Assembly (NCBI GenBank): GCA_036429605.1
Contig: JAVFKD010000015.1
Span: 2,069,421-2,133,420 of the forward strand
Length of the DNA stretch: 64,000 bases
Reading direction: 5' to 3'
Source: Cladobotryum mycophilum
Lineage: Eukaryota; Ascomycota; Sordariomycetes; Hypocreales; Hypocreaceae
In this document: positions 10,665 through 21,988 of the stretch, one piece after another
Layout of the letters: every line of letters begins with the position of its first letter
How positions within the stretch are numbered: the stretch's first letter is position 1
Position numbers and translations under genes: made by a program
Notes under the pieces: generated by a model
Seen by the model: the letters and a program-made list of their open reading frames with translations, nothing else
Told to the model about the DNA's origin: nothing
Databases searched by the model: none

Positions 10665-12061
10665 ATGGGCGGCTTGATTTTGCTGGTCGCCTTGTGCGTA
10701 AGTCTTTCACCGAGCTCCCGGTTCAAACATTGGTGATGGAACTGACCCTTTTGTCTAGGTTGTTATGGCATTGGCGTACGTACAATCATGACGAGACGAG
10801 AGAAACGGAGTGGTTCGACTAACTCGATGCTATAGCTCATTCCTCGCCGGAGCCCTGCCGCTATCCATGACCTTGACACAATCACAAATGCGATTAATAT
10901 CGAGCATTGGAATAGGAATTTTGGTCGGGACATCACTTATAGTTATTATACCCGAGGGCATCGAAGCAGCTGCCGCTCCAGCAGAGGCCTCTCGCATTCA
11001 CAAAACACGGAGCTTATTGCGACGATCTCCTTGGACATTCGGCATCGAGACCCACGATATTATTGAGACATTTCCCGCGATAAGGACAGCAGCAGATGGG
11101 GGACGCATGCGGAATGGAGAAGCGGACGGCACATTACCTCGGATCGAGATGCGACAGAGTCGCACGTCTATAACAAGACGAGAAGACGACGAAGGACTAG
11201 ATGGGACTCCGACAGTAGCTCCTCCTGCAACCGGAGGGAGCCATGCACAGCATTTTGAGATTCCGACTCTTGAAATCGGATTCTCCATGATCCTTGGCTT
11301 CGTCTTAATGTTCCTCATCGATAGGATACCGAGACATGCCACCGAGAGTTTTCGGCCAGCGCCCGAGACGAGGCACATGAGCCTTGATAATTTAGGAGGC
11401 GATACCTCGTCCATAGATGAAGAGGCAGATGGCTTCCTAGGCTCCCTTACACCAACCCCCGCAGTGCGCGAAGTCTTGCCACCACGGTCGGCTTGGTGAT
11501 TCATGCTGCTGCAGATGGCATTGCCATGGGTGCGTCGGCGACATCGTCGAATATGAGGCTCGGATTCGTCATCTTTCTCGCCATCATGATTCACAAAGCT
11601 CCCGCTGCGTTTGGCTTGACTTCAGTCCTGCTAAAGCAAGGCCTCTCAAAGCGTGCCGCGCGAGGGCATTTGATTATTTTCAGCCTTGCCGCACCGGTAG
11701 GCGCCCTAACTACATGGTTTATGATTACGCTCTTGGGTGGCGATCACCTAGACGGTGACTCTGGACAGTGGTGGACTGGCATGCTCCTCTTATTCTCCGG
11801 CGGGACATTCTTGTAAGTACAGATCCGGCATCTCTCATGTTTTCAAGACACTAATGATGGCAAACCAGGTACGTCGCAATGCATGCCATGCAGGAGGATA
11901 GTGTCTCGCCTAGTCACGAGCACGGAACGGGCATGAACGGCTACTCAGATGTGAATTCCGTCCATCAACGGAAGTCCAAGGGCCCTCAGATGCGTGACAC
12001 CCTGGCCACCATGGTAGGGATGTTGCTGCCTCTTCTTACCCAACTCGGACATTCTCACTAG
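10665..12061 (+). CDS. ZIP-family zinc transporter, ZIP9/Atx2-like, with an apparent frameshift
   Basis: Exons: 10665-10697, a 17-nt micro-exon at 10759-10775, 10836-11812 and 11869-12061. The joins give MGGLILLVALCVVMALASFL and the first conserved membrane helices (GIGILVGTSLIVIIPEGIEA). A variable loop follows, then the ZIP signature VIHAAADGIAMGAS, the MIHKAPAAFGL helix, and a C-terminus ending LLTQLGHSH. Such proteins move zinc, sometimes manganese, into the cytosol from the Golgi or outside. Reading breaks near 11456-11463: one frame carries FLGSLTPTP and another SLATTVGLVIHAAADG. One extra C in the C5 run at 11456-11460 would join them, giving 406 aa. A 55-nt intron (11409-11463, GTCCAT...GCAG) would also restore frame but has a poor donor and would delete conserved-looking sequence. 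See the homopolymer finding. Confidence 0.85.
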
Positions 12062-15000
12062 ATTAGATGATGTGTTCTGCGCGAGATGCAGGAATTGTGG
12101 AAGCTGTGGCACGTGGATCCATAGCATGACATATACAACAAGTACGATGTGAAGCTTGCGGGGATATATAGATGGGAATTCGGCGTAATTGTTTTAGAGA
12201 GAGAGAAAAAGCGAGTCATACAGCGGCACGGACGGGAGGGCCATTGTCCCATTTGATGTTTGATGGGATATTCAGATATGATGAAAGATGATGATGACAT
12301 TCCGGTTGGTCTGTAAAATTGCTGCGTGTATGTATAATAGGATAGTAGATCGCTGGCACATTTTGGACGAATGAAGGATATTAATTAACCGAAGCACTTA
12401 TTCAATAGTGACATATCATACATGAGTCTTCTACCAACTGTTTGATAGGAAACATGAATGAGACAATAATGGTGATGCGGTAAATGCGGGATAGGTACTG
12501 ATCAGGTCGCAGACAATGACTGCAAATCAAGGGAGAATTGGGAGAGTTGCGCAGATCAGCGCACCTAGAAACGGCAAATGGCCATGGCGAATCATTATGC
12601 AACCGTTAATGCCCAACGGGCCGCTGCAGGAGAAGCATCAAATTTCATGCGAATGACATGAGGACAAGTAAGGGGCGGTCTGTATTGCATGCATGCATTC
12701 GAATCAGGAGGTGAGAGCCAGTGAGGGCACATGCGACATGTGAAAAAAATGGAAAGCAATCAAGGCTGTTTGTTCAAGATGCTTGTATCGTATTCCTACC
12801 TAACTTGGAGCCATTGGAGGAAGTATGGTCGTTCCGAGAAATGATGGGATGAAGAGTGGGAGGTTGGGTACAGAGAACAAAGCACGCGACTGATTGAGGT
12901 CCTACAATTGATTGTTCGTTGCACTATGAGAGAGAGAGAGTACGTACTCCTTACAGGTAGATCAATTGCTAGAATGAGGCTACAGGGATGATGGGAACAA
13001 GAAATGCATGGCTGTACCGAGTATTAGTAGAAGAGACGGCACAGATCAATACGCCAAGTCTTGTGGAATATATCTTGCATAATGTACTCATTTCATTCTT
13101 GGCTACCCATTATTAATGAACCGAAAAGGGTGACTGCATGAATGCCCATCCTGACAGCAGCAAAGAATGGAAGTCGAAAACGGATACCAGCAGCGGCCAC
13201 ATGCAGCGAAGCATTCGGAATTCAAGTTGACACAAGGCACGGGGTAATACGGAGATGCATGTGTTTAACACTGGAACTCGACTGTTACGGAATGCACCAT
13301 CTGATCAAGAAAAAGGTACCTAGTAGAGAAACAGAGAGAGAGAGAAAGAGAATCATGTCTCAGACAACATCCAAAGTCATGGGAAGATGAGAAGGGAGGG
13401 GTTTCTCCAGTGAGGCGACAACCAGGAACATGCCATTATGAAACAGAACGCGCACACAGTAAGAAGAAGCTAAGTACTAGAATGAACAATATGGATTCCT
13501 CCTTTCTATTTGAGGGATGGCTGAGCTCGACAAAGGGCAGCCCTTCCGCGGTGCAGACGGGCGGCGTTTACGCTAGCTCATCTCTCCCTCGAAGACTTGA
13601 ACTTGATGAAGAAGTTTTGGAAGAAGCAAAAAGGTCAACCGTTGATTATACTTGTACAAGTAACATGCAAGTTATGAGCGGCATGTCCAGAGGAATATTC
13701 CCGATTCCACGATGGTGAAGGCGGTATTAGATCAGAGGAATCAATCGACCGTCCCCCTAGAATCTACCGCCTATCCAATCACACAAGCTCAGTGCCGCGA
13801 TTCATTTCCACCATGGACAAAACAAGTACATAATAGCATCTGGGTTCACCGAATCTTGTTGACAACTGCCAATGATGTGTTCTTCAAGCACGTACTTTGT
13901 ACTTTTGTAGCCGTTGAACCCTTGCAGGTAGGTAGGGCAGAAGTAGGTGTGAGAGAGCTGGCCAGTGGAGAGCATACACATCACCAACGCTCTGTGTTTC
14001 ATGCTTGTCAATGGACCGATGCGGATCAGGCCGTGGTGGTGAATGGGGTTGGTTCCATACCGAATGAGTGCGTGCTCGGTAGGTTAGATGTGTCGAACCG
14101 GGTACTATCCTATCCATCCATGGATGCCATTTGCTACAGTCATGATTTGATAAGAACCAACGTCCATGGAATCCTTGCCCCCTGGTCGGTAATTTATGTA
14201 CATCCAAGGCAAAAAGAAAGGCTGCAAAAAAAGTAAAAATGATCAAAGGAATGTTCAGTCATCAGCCGCAGACGTGTTGAGTAGAGGGAACTGAAAAAGC
14301 CAAGTAACCAAGGCAGTTCAGGTTTGCGGACCTGAGACAAACCACCACCACCAGCAAGTAAGTCTAAAGGGCTTTCTTCTCCAGGGCTACTAAAGAAACA
14401 CGAGGGCGAAACGTCACCAGGACACTTTCATCCTTGGGGGGAACATCCATGGATCCCCCATGAATGGATTGAATTGGATGCATCCATCCATCCTTGATTT
14501 CCTGGCACTGACAAACAACTGGGACAAGCCAGCCCCCATTCTTCAGTTTTTGGTTCAGTTGGCGGTGCTAGTGGCGGGGGCAGGCTGCACATGGGCTTGT
14601 CTCTCCGGCCCTGCTTGGCCGCTGCAAGGGCCTCCCCGCTCCCAGCCAGTGGCAAGCTGTTCTCCAGCGCGCTCTCAGCCAGTGCCAGCCAGTGCCGCGG
14701 CGCCACTACAGAGACACTACAGGCACTACAGGCAGGCAGGTACATACTGTAGGTACTCCGTGCTGTCCAGAGCATTGCAAGGTTCCATGGTAGAGAGGTA
14801 CCTGCCTACCGCCTGCTGCACTACCGCCTGATTGAAGCGACGCTGAAAGGGCTTCCAGGACTGCTGGGGGTGCTGGGCTGCCACAGGGAACTCTCCTGGT
14901 TGCTGTTACTGCTTCATGTACTTTGTCAGCCACTCTACACCTGTGCAATACCCGGTATGCTATGACAAAAGGACAAGCCCCCCAGTGGCACCCGCTTTTA

Positions 15001-15919
15001 CTTGTTCCCCAGCGATCCAGCGCCGGCGCCTGCTCCTCCCTCTCAAAAACACTTGCAGTCCCGGCTCACCACTTGCTGACCGATTAACCCATATCGCCTT
15101 TGCCGGTTCCAATACCAACCTTGGGATCAAGAACAACGCACGCTCGCCTCTTTTTCCTTCTCCCTTCCTCCCCCTTCCCTCCCCTCCCCCTCGAGACAAA
15201 GGCCATCGGATACATCAAGACGAGGCGCTATTGCCGTTCGATTCGACTTATTGATCAGGAGACGGGCGCGGTTGTTCAAGTAAATCCCATAGTTCTATCC
15301 GCCCATTCTAAATCCCGTCATCCCTTCGGCCTCGGGGGTTCGCCAATCCCTTTACTCCACAACAACATTCCATTCACTACCCGTCTAGACAAGGCACTGG
15401 CAGAAACAAGAAGTTGACGGACAATTTTTTGGAACAAACGTTTGCCCTTCTTGATCCGGCTTTCTCACTGGTCCCGTCTTCCTCGGTTCCCCTGTAAGAT
15501 TGAACCTTGTCGACTCCTAAACAACTTGTTTCTTGGACGGCCTGCCCATGTCCGACTCCTGGGCCACAGGTATGTTTTCCCTCGAGTGCTCCCTCCATGA
15601 CCTTTTCCGTCCTGCATTACATTGCCCTCCGTATTGCCAACAAAGCATCCCTCGCTCGATACCGAACTATCAAACCATCACGGCCGGCCCTTTTCTCAGT
15701 CCTCAACGCCCTCCCATAGCATGGAACACGACAAAGTTTAACTAACAACCCATCCCCCAAAGGCTAGGGCTGGTTATAATCACTCTCGCTTCCTCCGTCG
15801 ACGCTCTGTCCTTCAGCGAATCGCCCTCACCGTCCCTCGGCACACCACGCTCTCTCTCACGATCACGGAACTCTCCTGTTCGGGCTTTTCCGATCGACGT
15901 CACAACGGCGGCCTAGGCC
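12062..15919. other. Long intergenic region and probable leader of the F-box-WD40 gene
   Basis: About 3.9 kb without a supportable gene. The left part is AT-balanced with many short frames lacking protein-like composition. From about 15000 the sequence is pyrimidine-rich with CCCTTCC tracts, typical of a long fungal 5' leader; a GTATGT at 15571 might start a leader intron. GA-rich patches lie near 12930 and 13330. Confidence 0.5.
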
Positions 15920-18149
15920 ATGGCCGGCTATAACAGGCCCATGAGTTTCTCCGAAAGGAGAGGAAGCATCCTGAGCGAAGAATTGATACTCAACACCAAT
16001 AACACTGCAATGAACCCACGGCTCGAGAAGATACCACAGCAGAGGCAGATGAGAGGTCCGCCGACGCCAAGTATGCCGACTCCGGCCAACGACTTCGACC
16101 AGCAGTTGACGGGATCGCCTCCACCTCCGCCGACACCCGCGGCTTCGCCTGGGCCAGCGCACTGCCAGCCGGACTGGAGTGGTGCTGCCGACGACGAAGA
16201 TTTCTTCCTGGCCAAGGTCCGACAACACTTTCAGAATTGCTCCGGACCTCAGCGGACGAGAATTTTGGCCGACTTATTGAATCTATGTACCAGTCAGCAA
16301 CTCAGCTTTGTCCACCAATTTGTCAGCCCTCTTTTGAAAAAGGACCCATTTACTAGCTTACCGGACGAGCTGTGTTTAAGGGCAAGTTTTGATGTCCTTC
16401 CTACCGTTTTTTCTCTTTCCGCACTCTAACACGTTGACCAGATTCTGTCCTTCATCGACGATCCCAAAGTTTTAGCCCGAGCATCGCAGGTATCGAAGCG
16501 ATGGCGTGATCTTCTAAGCGACGATATGACTTGGAAAAACCTCTGCGTAAAGCACGACTATGGGCGTAGGATGTCCGAAGTCTCGCCTACGTCGCCAATG
16601 CTTACAACAAGATCGGCGGCTTATGCAGGCATCGACGAGGATATGGCTAGCAGTAGCTTTCCCGGAGCCATGCCCTTGACAGCATCCAGAAGCTTTGATG
16701 GCAGCACGCGACGGCCAAAACTTCGCTCATACAAATCCCACTTCAAGCAGCGATACCTGGTTGAGGCGGCCTGGAGATCCGGGGGCACCAACATCACCAG
16801 AAACATAACCCAAGAGGGAGGTGTAGTAACCAGTCTGCATTTGACACCCAAGTACATCATCGTAGCTCTTGATAATGCAAAGATACACGTGTTTGATACC
16901 GATGGCAATTCTCAACGGACGTTGCAAGGGCACGTCATGGGAGTTTGGGCCATGGTTCCTTGGGGAGATACAATGGTGAGCGGTGGTTGTGACCGTGATG
17001 TTCGTGTGTGGGATTTGAAGACGGGGTAAGTTGACGTTCCGCCGCATGACGAAGGGTTCCACGAGACTGACATCATTATAGTGCATGTTTACATACTTTG
17101 CGTGGTCATACATCAACTGTTCGGTGCCTGAAAATGGCCGATGCTAATACTGCCATTTCGGGCTCCCGAGACACTACACTTCGTGTATGGGATATTCGCA
17201 CCGGACTATGCAAAAATGTCCTTGTCGGACACCAGTCAAGTGTGCGGTGCCTAGAGATCAAGGGCGACATTGTTGTTTCCGGAAGTTATGATACATTTGC
17301 GAGGGTTTGGAGCATATCCGAAGGGCGATGTCTCCAGACCCTGCAAGGTCACTTTAGCCAGATCTATGCCATTGCATTTGATGGCAAGAGGGTTGTGACG
17401 GGAAGCTTGGACACAAATGTTCGAGTGTGGGATCCAACAACTGGGTAAGATTCGACGCCTGTTAAACCGAGGTGTCCATTTGCTAACCTCACTATAGCGA
17501 GTGTCTGGCTATTCTTCAAGGCCACACGTCGCTCGTTGGCCAGCTACAGATGCGGGGAGACACATTAGTGACTGGCGGATCCGATGGTTCCGTTAGAGTG
17601 TGGTCTTTGGAGAAGATGTGTCCAATTCATCGATTGGCCGCCCACGACAACAGCGTAACCAGTCTGCAGTTTGATGATACTCGGGTCGTCAGTGGTGGTA
17701 GCGACGGCCGGGTCAAGATCTGGGATCTCAAAACGGGTCAGCTGGTACGAGAACTCATTGCTCAAGGCGAGGCGGTTTGGCGAGTCGCATTTGAGGAGGA
17801 GAAATGCGTTGCACTAGCCTTGAGACAAGGCCGCACAGTGATGGAGGTATGTTTCCTTGTATGAGCGCCCTTGAAAAAATCCATTGAAGCTAACTAGGGG
17901 CAGGTTTGGTCATTTTCGCCGCCAGAAGAGGATATGCTTAACGATCGACCTCTCTCCTTTCAGCAACGCGTGCTGGAAGATGATCCCAGTCGTCCCATGA
18001 GTGCCATGGCTTTCGATTACCACGACACTGAGGTGGTCACGGCCAGCTGCAGTCATCTGACCGCGACACAAGATATCGATATGCAAGATACGGGTCCATC
18101 AACGGCCCCCCTACAAAGTGACAACATGACATTTTTCCTTGCCGACTAA
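15920..18149 (+). CDS. Cdc4/Fbw7-type F-box and WD40 protein (SCF substrate receptor)
   Basis: Five exons: 15920-16381, 16442-17025, 17082-17444, 17498-17846 and 17904-18149 (667 aa). The N-terminus is disordered and Pro-rich. The F-box is at about residues 142-190 (SLPDELCLRILSFIDDPKVL) and should bind Skp1. WD40 repeats run from about 270 to 620; the blades (GHTSTVRCLKM, SGSRDTTLRVWDIRTG, GHQSSVRCLEI, VTGSLDTNVRVWD) are closest in my reading to Fbw7/Cdc4/Pop1 rather than Met30/SconB. Such proteins bring phosphorylated targets, for example cyclins or CDK inhibitors, to SCF ubiquitin ligase in the nucleus. The first intron starts with GC (AGG|GCAAGT) and ends CAG, and must be removed to keep the F-box intact. 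The other introns are standard GT-AG. Confidence 0.92.
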
Positions 18150-19044
18150 TTACGACTCTTTTTGCAAAGGGTTTTCCAATATTCATTTGAGTGTCAAGAA
18201 GAAGCTATGGCTTAGGCTCTTTCAACGAGATGCCAGAATCATGCTAGATGCAGAGTAAGAGTAGGAGTTGGGCCTGTTTTGAGTGAACTGGTTCCCCCGC
18301 TTGCAATGAAAGCTTGGCGCCTGGTTCAGGTTATAGAACACGGCGATGATCTGTGGGAAGCATGTTAACGGCGTTGCTGCATCATTTGGTACTACTACGT
18401 GCATAGTTGGGGAAATTGCATCGCATATTTGGCGTGGAGGTGGGACTATTCAAGTTCGGAGCTATAAGGTTGTGGAGTTTCTAATTGAGATTGTCTTGGG
18501 ATGCACCAGCAGGCAAGGGACTGGGCATTCAAAACTTATATTGCTAGCGATAATACCAAAGAGCGGCTCATGTAGAATAGATTAACAATGAAAGAAGAGG
18601 GACTGGACAATTGTCTAGTGTCCATATTTTTAGAACGTTGAGGCTCATGGATGGTGAGAAATGGATGAGTCCTACAAGCAAATCTTGTCGCCCAAGGCAC
18701 TAGCTTAATGTATATGGATCTACCGAATAAGACCTATCATTATCACCTCATTTCTTACATGCTCGATATCAATCGGTCCGTCCTTCAGGGTATCAGGCAT
18801 TAAGCATCCATATCAGGTATCAGGCTTTGTCAGGGTAAGCGCCGTTACGGCCGTTTGATAAAGGAAAAAATTACGCCACGTGACCCCCACGCTAGACTCA
18901 CTGTGGCCTAATGCGGTCCAACAATCAAGCTCAACGCTCAACACCGCGAAATTTCGGAGCTTTACTTTATTGTTCGAGGTCTTTTGATATCTCCTTCGAC
19001 AATTCCTCCAGTTCATCTGCTCAGAGGCACATCCAGACGTCGCG
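18150..19044. other. 3' region of the F-box gene and promoter of PDH E1-alpha
   Basis: About 0.9 kb, with no coding region supported. The final 60 bp lead directly into the pda1 start. Confidence 0.55.
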
Positions 19045-20532
19045 ATGTTCTCACGAGCTCTAAGAGTATCCCGAACGGTGCCTCTGCGCACCCGGGTCCC
19101 CGCCACATTCGCCTTGGCCACCCGATCCGTTACCACCGATGCCGCTTCCTCTTCTCTTCACACATCAGTTCCTCAGGTAAGAAAAGCAATGCGCTGTTTT
19201 CTGAGGCCAGAATATCAATCGGTGGCATCTTATTTGGAAAGCACTGCAAATTCATCCAACTGCCAAAACGGGCTTGCGATCAATGGTTGACAAACTTTTT
19301 TGTTGTCTAGTCCGAAGATGAGCCCTTCCAGGTTGCTCTCAGCGATGAGAGCTTCGAGACCTACGAGCTGGACCCCCCACCTTACACCATCGAGGTGACC
19401 AAGAGGCAGCTCAAGCAGATGTACTACGACATGGTCAGCATCAGGTACGATGAAATAGCAGCCGCCTGCTCGAGCAAGAGCAATAATCGCTAATAATCGC
19501 TCAGACAGATGGAGATGGCGGCCGATCGTCTGTACAAGGAGAAGAAGATTCGTGGTTTCTGCCACTTGTCTACCGGTCAGGAGGCTGTTGCCGTCGGCAT
19601 TGAGCATGCCATTACCAAGGAGGACGATGTTATTACTTCCTACAGATGTCACGGTTTCGCCATAATGCGTGGTGGTTCCGTCAGGTCCGTCATCGGAGAG
19701 CTGCTTGGTCGCCGTGAGGGTATCGCCTACGGCAAGGGTGGATCCATGCACATGTTCGCCAAGGGTTTCTACGGTGGAAACGGTATTGTCGGCGCTCAGG
19801 TCCCCGTCGGTGCCGGTCTTGCCTTTGCCCACAAGTACAATGGCAACAAGAACGCTTCCATCATCCTCTACGGTGATGGTGCCAGCAACCAGGGTCAGGT
19901 GTTTGAGGCTTTCAACATGGCTAAGCTGTGGAACCTCCCCGCTCTTTTCGGCTGCGAGAGTGAGTCGCTGAAATTGGATTGACGGGAGGACTGTTTGTTG
20001 GGCTAACGTTTACGTCACAGACAACAAGTATGGTATGGGTACTTCGGCTGCTCGTTCATCCGCCTTGACCGATTATTACAAGCGTGGACAGTACATCCCC
20101 GGTCTCAAGGTTAACGCTATGGATGTCTTGGCTGTCAAGGCTGCCGTCAAGTACGGTAAGGAGTGGACTGCTGCCGACAAGGGTCCTCTGGTTTTGGAAT
20201 ACGTCACCTACCGTTACGGTGGCCACTCCATGTCTGACCCTGGCACCACCTACCGTACCCGTGAGGAGATTCAGCGCATGCGCTCGACCAACGACCCTAT
20301 TGCTGGCCTGAAGAAGAAGATTCTCGAGTGGGAGGTCACTACTGAGGACGACCTGAAGAAGATTGACAAGGATGCCAGGAACCACGTCGCCACCGAGGTT
20401 GCTGCTGCTGAAGCCATGGCTGTTCCCGATGCCAAGCCTGAGATTCTGTTCGAGGACATTTACGCCCCTGGATCTGAGCCTCAGTACATTCGTGGACGTA
20501 TCAACGAGGAGAACTTCTACTTTGCCCAGTAG
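19045..20532 (+). CDS. pda1: Pyruvate dehydrogenase E1 component, alpha subunit (mitochondrial)
   Basis: Four exons: 19045-19176, 19311-19444, 19505-19959 and 20021-20532 (410 aa). Exon 1 encodes an Arg/Ser/Thr/Ala-rich mitochondrial targeting sequence with almost no acidic residues (MFSRALRVSRTVPLRTRVPA). The mature part has the E1-alpha start PPPYTIEVTKRQL, the thiamine-diphosphate motif from YGDGASNQGQ to CENNKYGMG (GDG...NN), and the regulatory loop RYGGHSMSDPGTTYRTRE. The Ser in GHSMSDPG matches the residue phosphorylated by PDH kinase in other eukaryotes, so that control is likely here. With E1-beta it decarboxylates pyruvate and passes acetyl to E2 in the matrix. Length and sequence fit the family throughout. 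Confidence 0.97.
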
Positions 20533-21411
20533 ATGAAAAGAAACAGCCCCCCTTTTTTGCTGCCGCTGCCGCACTCTAATGATTCCTTGACTTTTCGCCT
20601 TTTGTACTATACTTTGTTAGATAGAGAGGGCGGGAAGGCTCCGAATGGACATGCTTAATGTGCTTCTGATGTTTATGAAACGGGTGGAAGCTTTTGTCGT
20701 GATTCGTTCATCTGGTAGGGCAACATGGAACACTAAAAAAGAAGCTTGGGGAGGGAAAAATGTTGGGCAAAAGTAAGAATAGTGCTACGGAGTATTTCTT
20801 TGGGGTAATAGGTTAGCTGGTTTTGGCTATAGATTCGGCAGACCGCCGGATGTCACGCGTTGAATATGAGATGAAATCCTGGATGTAATATGGGGGTTCA
20901 GCTACATTACATGGCTTGCCGGATAAAGGCGCTTTCTTTGTCTTAGTTCTGTGATAATTACTGTGTTTAGTGATATGCGGTGCTTACCTTTTTCGTAACA
21001 AGGAGCCTAGCATATCACAGTCCGCTTTTCAACCTCCAAGTCGAGGTGCTTCCATAACTCTAATGAGGCTGGGTGATATCTCTAGCGTGACTCATGTTGA
21101 AGTTGGATTATAATTCTAGACTTTGAAATAGACCGTGTAGTTCCTTATACTACTGCAAAACCCTTAACTGTTACGTTATCTTGTCTCGGAGCCATGTTGC
21201 TACCCTTCGGCGTTTGCTTATTCTAGCAGTTTTCCCTCTTTAAGTCGCTAACTCGGTAACATTGGCCATCTCATTTGTCTCTGAGAACTCTTGTTCCAGA
21301 AATGGCCGACTATGCTATTGCCTTTTTCTGCTTGCAAACCCAGAAGGCTTCTGGCATTGGTGTTGAGTTGACTCTATTCAAACTGGTGAAGAGGACTTCA
21401 ATACAGAATTG

Positions 21412-21434
21412 TATGATATGATATGATATGATAT
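21412..21434. repeat. TATGA pentanucleotide repeat
   Basis: About four and a half copies of TATGA, immediately upstream of the likely TATA box of the next gene. Confidence 0.9.
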
Positions 21435-21450
21435 ACCAAAGTATAGGAGT

Positions 21451-21458
21451 TATAAATA
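21451..21458 (+). promoter_or_regulatory. Likely TATA box (TATAAATA)
   Basis: A consensus TATA box 139 bp upstream of the ATG at 21590, in the correct orientation. Confidence 0.6.
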
Positions 21459-21500
21459 TGTAGTTTTGCCCGCTTCAATTCTAAATAGATCATCACTTAC

Positions 21501-21544
21501 ACAATCACTCATACAATTACTCATACAATCAGTCATACAATCAC
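21501..21544 (+). repeat. 12-bp tandem repeat in the 5' leader, about 3.7 copies
   Basis: Units ACAATCACTCAT, ACAATTACTCAT, ACAATCAGTCAT and a partial ACAATCAC follow each other without spacers, between the TATA box and the ATG at 21590. Confidence 0.9.
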
Positions 21545-21589
21545 TTCTTCGTTACAATTCTCACATCACCAAAGCAAAACATTCTGACA

Positions 21590-21988
21590 ATGAAGGCCTC
21601 CCTCATCACTGTGTGCTTCGCCGGACTAGCATCAGCCGCCGTCAGATTCAGCGTCATCAGAAGAGACTACAACGTCGCTTCCGAGACCACGCTGTCCGTC
21701 AGCGACGACAGTTTCGATGCGCACCTGCAGAATGCCAACAAGGAGGGTGTGAGGACGCAGGAGAACTGGGACTGGAAGAGCGACACCGCCCACGTCCACT
21801 TCAACGCGGCCAAGTCGCCGATCCTGACCTATGACCGGGCGGGGCTCTCGACGACGTACCGGATTCATGTCGTGGATTGCAACAGCAGCCTCGTGAAGAG
21901 GGAGGCGATGGCGAAGAGGGAGGCGGACTTCTTTGCCATGTACTGTTACTATGGTGGCGAGGCTGGGGACATTATTTCTGGTCCATGA
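21590..21988 (+). CDS. Small secreted protein with two KREA processing-like sites
   Basis: Single exon, 132 aa. Residues 1-16 (MKASLITVCFAGLASA) form a signal peptide. The next stretch to about residue 100 is polar and has no recognised domain. Two copies of KREA occur close together (LVKREAMAKREADFF): Lys-Arg is a Kex2 cleavage site and the following Glu-Ala is trimmed by Ste13-type dipeptidyl peptidase in alpha-pheromone precursors. Cleavage would release a C-terminal peptide of about 20 residues, DFFAMYCYYGG...SGP, with one Cys; one more Cys lies just before the sites. The TATA box and tandem repeat upstream support a real, regulated gene. It could be an effector-like or signalling peptide, but it does not match known pheromone repeats. 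Function unknown. Confidence 0.75.
   Translation: MKASLITVCFAGLASAAVRFSVIRRDYNVASETTLSVSDDSFDAHLQNANKEGVRTQENWDWKSDTAHVHFNAAKSPILTYDRAGLSTTYRIHVVDCNSSLVKREAMAKREADFFAMYCYYGGEAGDIISGP

Larger units (their letters stand above)
20533..21589. other. Intergenic region with promoter elements of the small secreted protein gene
   Basis: About 1 kb, AT-rich. It contains one TACGGAGTA motif at 20786-20794, a TATGA repeat at 21412-21434, a TATAAATA at 21451-21458 and a 12-bp tandem repeat in the leader. Confidence 0.6.

Noticed and set aside
11409..11463. 55-nt intron as explanation for the ZIP frame break
   Set aside because: It restores frame, but the donor GTCCAT is poor and it deletes coding-like sequence; a missing C is simpler and matches four other genes. 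Not fully excluded.
13712..14236. Open frame of 174 codons on the plus strand
   Set aside because: No domain, random-looking composition, no intron signals, and equally long frames on the opposite strand. Treated as chance.
21590..21988. Mating pheromone precursor
   Set aside because: It has KREA sites but no repeated peptide resembling known Sordariomycete alpha-pheromones.
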